A stretch of DNA of 7,039 nucleotides from Acidobacteriota bacterium. Lineage in GTDB: Bacteria > Acidobacteriota > Terriglobia > Terriglobales > Acidobacteriaceae. Below the pieces are notes generated by a model. The model saw only the letters and a program-made list of their open reading frames with translations, was not told the DNA's origin and made no database searches. The DNA lies in assembly GCA_021841795.1 (NCBI GenBank), contig JAKCDN010000158.1:1-7039 (forward strand), in the 5' to 3' direction. Positions 6,229 to 7,039 of the stretch are shown in pieces. The stretch's first letter is position 1, and every line of letters starts with the position of its first letter. The position numbers and the translations under genes were made by a program.

Positions 6229-6268
6229 GCGCCTGAAGGTTATTGAGCGGCCGTTCCATCGCAGGCGC
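6229..6268 (-). repeat. Inverted repeat just downstream of the aroA stop
   Basis: GCGCCTG (6229-6235) and CAGGCGC (6262-6268) are perfect 7-nt complements with a 26-nt loop that itself contains the palindrome CGGCCG. On the minus strand it starts 4 nt after the aroA stop. It may form the aroA 3' end structure, but no U-run follows and the long loop makes it a weak terminator candidate. Confidence 0.35.
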
Positions 6269-6272
6269 AGCC

Positions 6273-7039
6273 CTACCGCGCCGCCACGCGATCCAGCAGA
6301 TCGAAAAACTCCGGGAAGCTGATGGCTGCCGACTCCGCGCCCTGGATCAGGGTTTCGCCTTCGGCGCGCAGCGCCGCCACGCTGAAGGCCATGGCGATGC
6401 GATGGTCGCCGCCGGCGTCAATGGTTGCCCCGTGAAGCGCCTGGCCGCCGGGAACATCCAGACCGTCGTCAAACTCCTCGACCTCGGCCCCCATGGCGCG
6501 CAGATTCTTGGCTACCAGCGCGATGCGGTCGGATTCCTTGACGCGCAACTCGCGCGCGCCGCGAATGCGGATACCGCCGCTCGTATAGGGCGCGATGGCG
6601 GCCAGAACCGGCAGTTCGTCTATCAACTGGGCGGCCAGCAGGCCGGAGATCTCTGTCGAACCCAAACCCTGGGCCGGCGCGGAGATCTGCACCGTGCCCA
6701 CCAGCTCCGCCTGTTTTTCTTCAAGGTTCAGCACGGAGATATGCGCGCCCAGCGCCATCAGCACATCGAGCAGCGAGGCGCGGGTGGGATTGAGTCCGAG
6801 AGCATCCACCACCAGGCTGGAGCCGGGAAAAAGAATTGCCGCGCACAGAAAAAAAGCGGCCGAAGAGAGATCGCCGGGCACGGCGGCCTCGATGGCGTGC
6901 AGCGGCTGCGGCCCGCTGATGGCCACGCACTCCGCGGTGCGGGTGAGCGTGGCGCCAAAGGCGCGCAGCGCGAGTTCGGTATGATCGCGCGTGCGCAGCG
7001 CCTCGCGCACCGTGGTCATGCCGATGGTCTGGAGCCCCG
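6273..7039 (-). CDS. aroA: 3-phosphoshikimate 1-carboxyvinyltransferase (EPSP synthase), 5' end outside the window
   Basis: Sixth step of the shikimate pathway: joins phosphoenolpyruvate to shikimate 3-phosphate, giving EPSP on the way to chorismate and aromatic amino acids; cytoplasmic. About 255 C-terminal residues are visible of a usual 430-450; the frame stays open to the right edge. Reading from GLQTIGMTTVREAL, motifs in order are TRDHTE (7 residues after the TTV), PGDLSSAAFF, LNPTR, DELPVLAAIA (the catalytic Asp), ELRVKESDR (Lys, Glu and Arg of the active site), DHRIAM and SFPEFFDLL. The last motif has Ser-Phe-Pro where E. coli has Lys-Thr-Phe-Pro. This and RDHTE plus NPTR resemble class II (CP4-type) enzymes. 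The internal ATG at 7019 is not the start, because family residues continue upstream of it. It is convergent with tolC, 120 bp apart. Confidence 0.96.
   Translation of the reverse strand, partial: GLQTIGMTTVREALRTRDHTELALRAFGATLTRTAECVAISGPQPLHAIEAAVPGDLSSAAFFLCAAILFPGSSLVVDALGLNPTRASLLDVLMALGAHISVLNLEEKQAELVGTVQISAPAQGLGSTEISGLLAAQLIDELPVLAAIAPYTSGGIRIRGARELRVKESDRIALVAKNLRAMGAEVEEFDDGLDVPGGQALHGATIDAGGDHRIAMAFSVAALRAEGETLIQGAESAAISFPEFFDLLDRVAAR

Noticed and set aside
1..7039. CRISPR array, insertion sequence, prophage, defence or toxin-antitoxin system
   Set aside because: No regularly spaced repeats, transposase motifs, phage proteins or defence-type domains are visible. The genes are housekeeping and envelope functions.

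Overview
The window is GC-rich chromosomal DNA with gene content typical of a Gram-negative-type bacterium. The best lineage guess is Acidobacteriota (Terriglobia/Acidobacteriaceae). The strongest clue is the large TolC-family protein: its N-terminal part, with a 'GKIYLSLSDAIALAIENN' block followed by 'IADTDILRT' and then a long Gly-rich insert, is a style I associate with acidobacterial outer-membrane efflux proteins. This assignment comes from recalled family resemblance, not a search.

Layout from left to right. (1) Positions 1-1168, minus strand: a Do/HtrA-type periplasmic serine protease, cut by the window's left edge inside its first PDZ domain. (2) A 204-bp gap holding two adjacent perfect inverted repeats upstream of the protease. 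(3) 1373-2632, minus: an M20-family zinc peptidase of unknown substrate. (4) 2711-3562, minus: tRNA pseudouridine synthase TruA, with a lineage-type insertion. (5) A 412-bp divergent non-coding region, 3563-3974, with an AT-rich patch that contains a 20-bp interrupted palindrome resembling a TetR-family operator. (6) 3975-6152, plus: a TolC-family outer-membrane efflux protein, followed by a strong intrinsic terminator at 6182-6213. (7) 6273-7039, minus: the C-terminal part of EPSP synthase (AroA), cut by the right edge and with class II-like motifs.

How the genes relate. truA, the M20 peptidase and htrA run in the same direction with gaps of 78 and 204 bp. They could be loosely co-transcribed, but nothing ties them to one pathway. 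They cover tRNA modification, peptide or amide hydrolysis, and envelope protein quality control. tolC stands alone: it is divergent from truA and convergent with aroA. No membrane-fusion protein or RND/ABC/MFS pump gene is visible beside it, so its partners must be encoded elsewhere.

I see no CRISPR array, tRNA, rRNA, insertion sequence, phage gene or toxin-antitoxin pair. I do not find evidence for a new multi-gene system here. The most interesting signals are regulatory: the palindrome in the truA/tolC gap and the paired inverted repeats upstream of htrA. After those come lineage-type inserts in TruA, TolC and HtrA.
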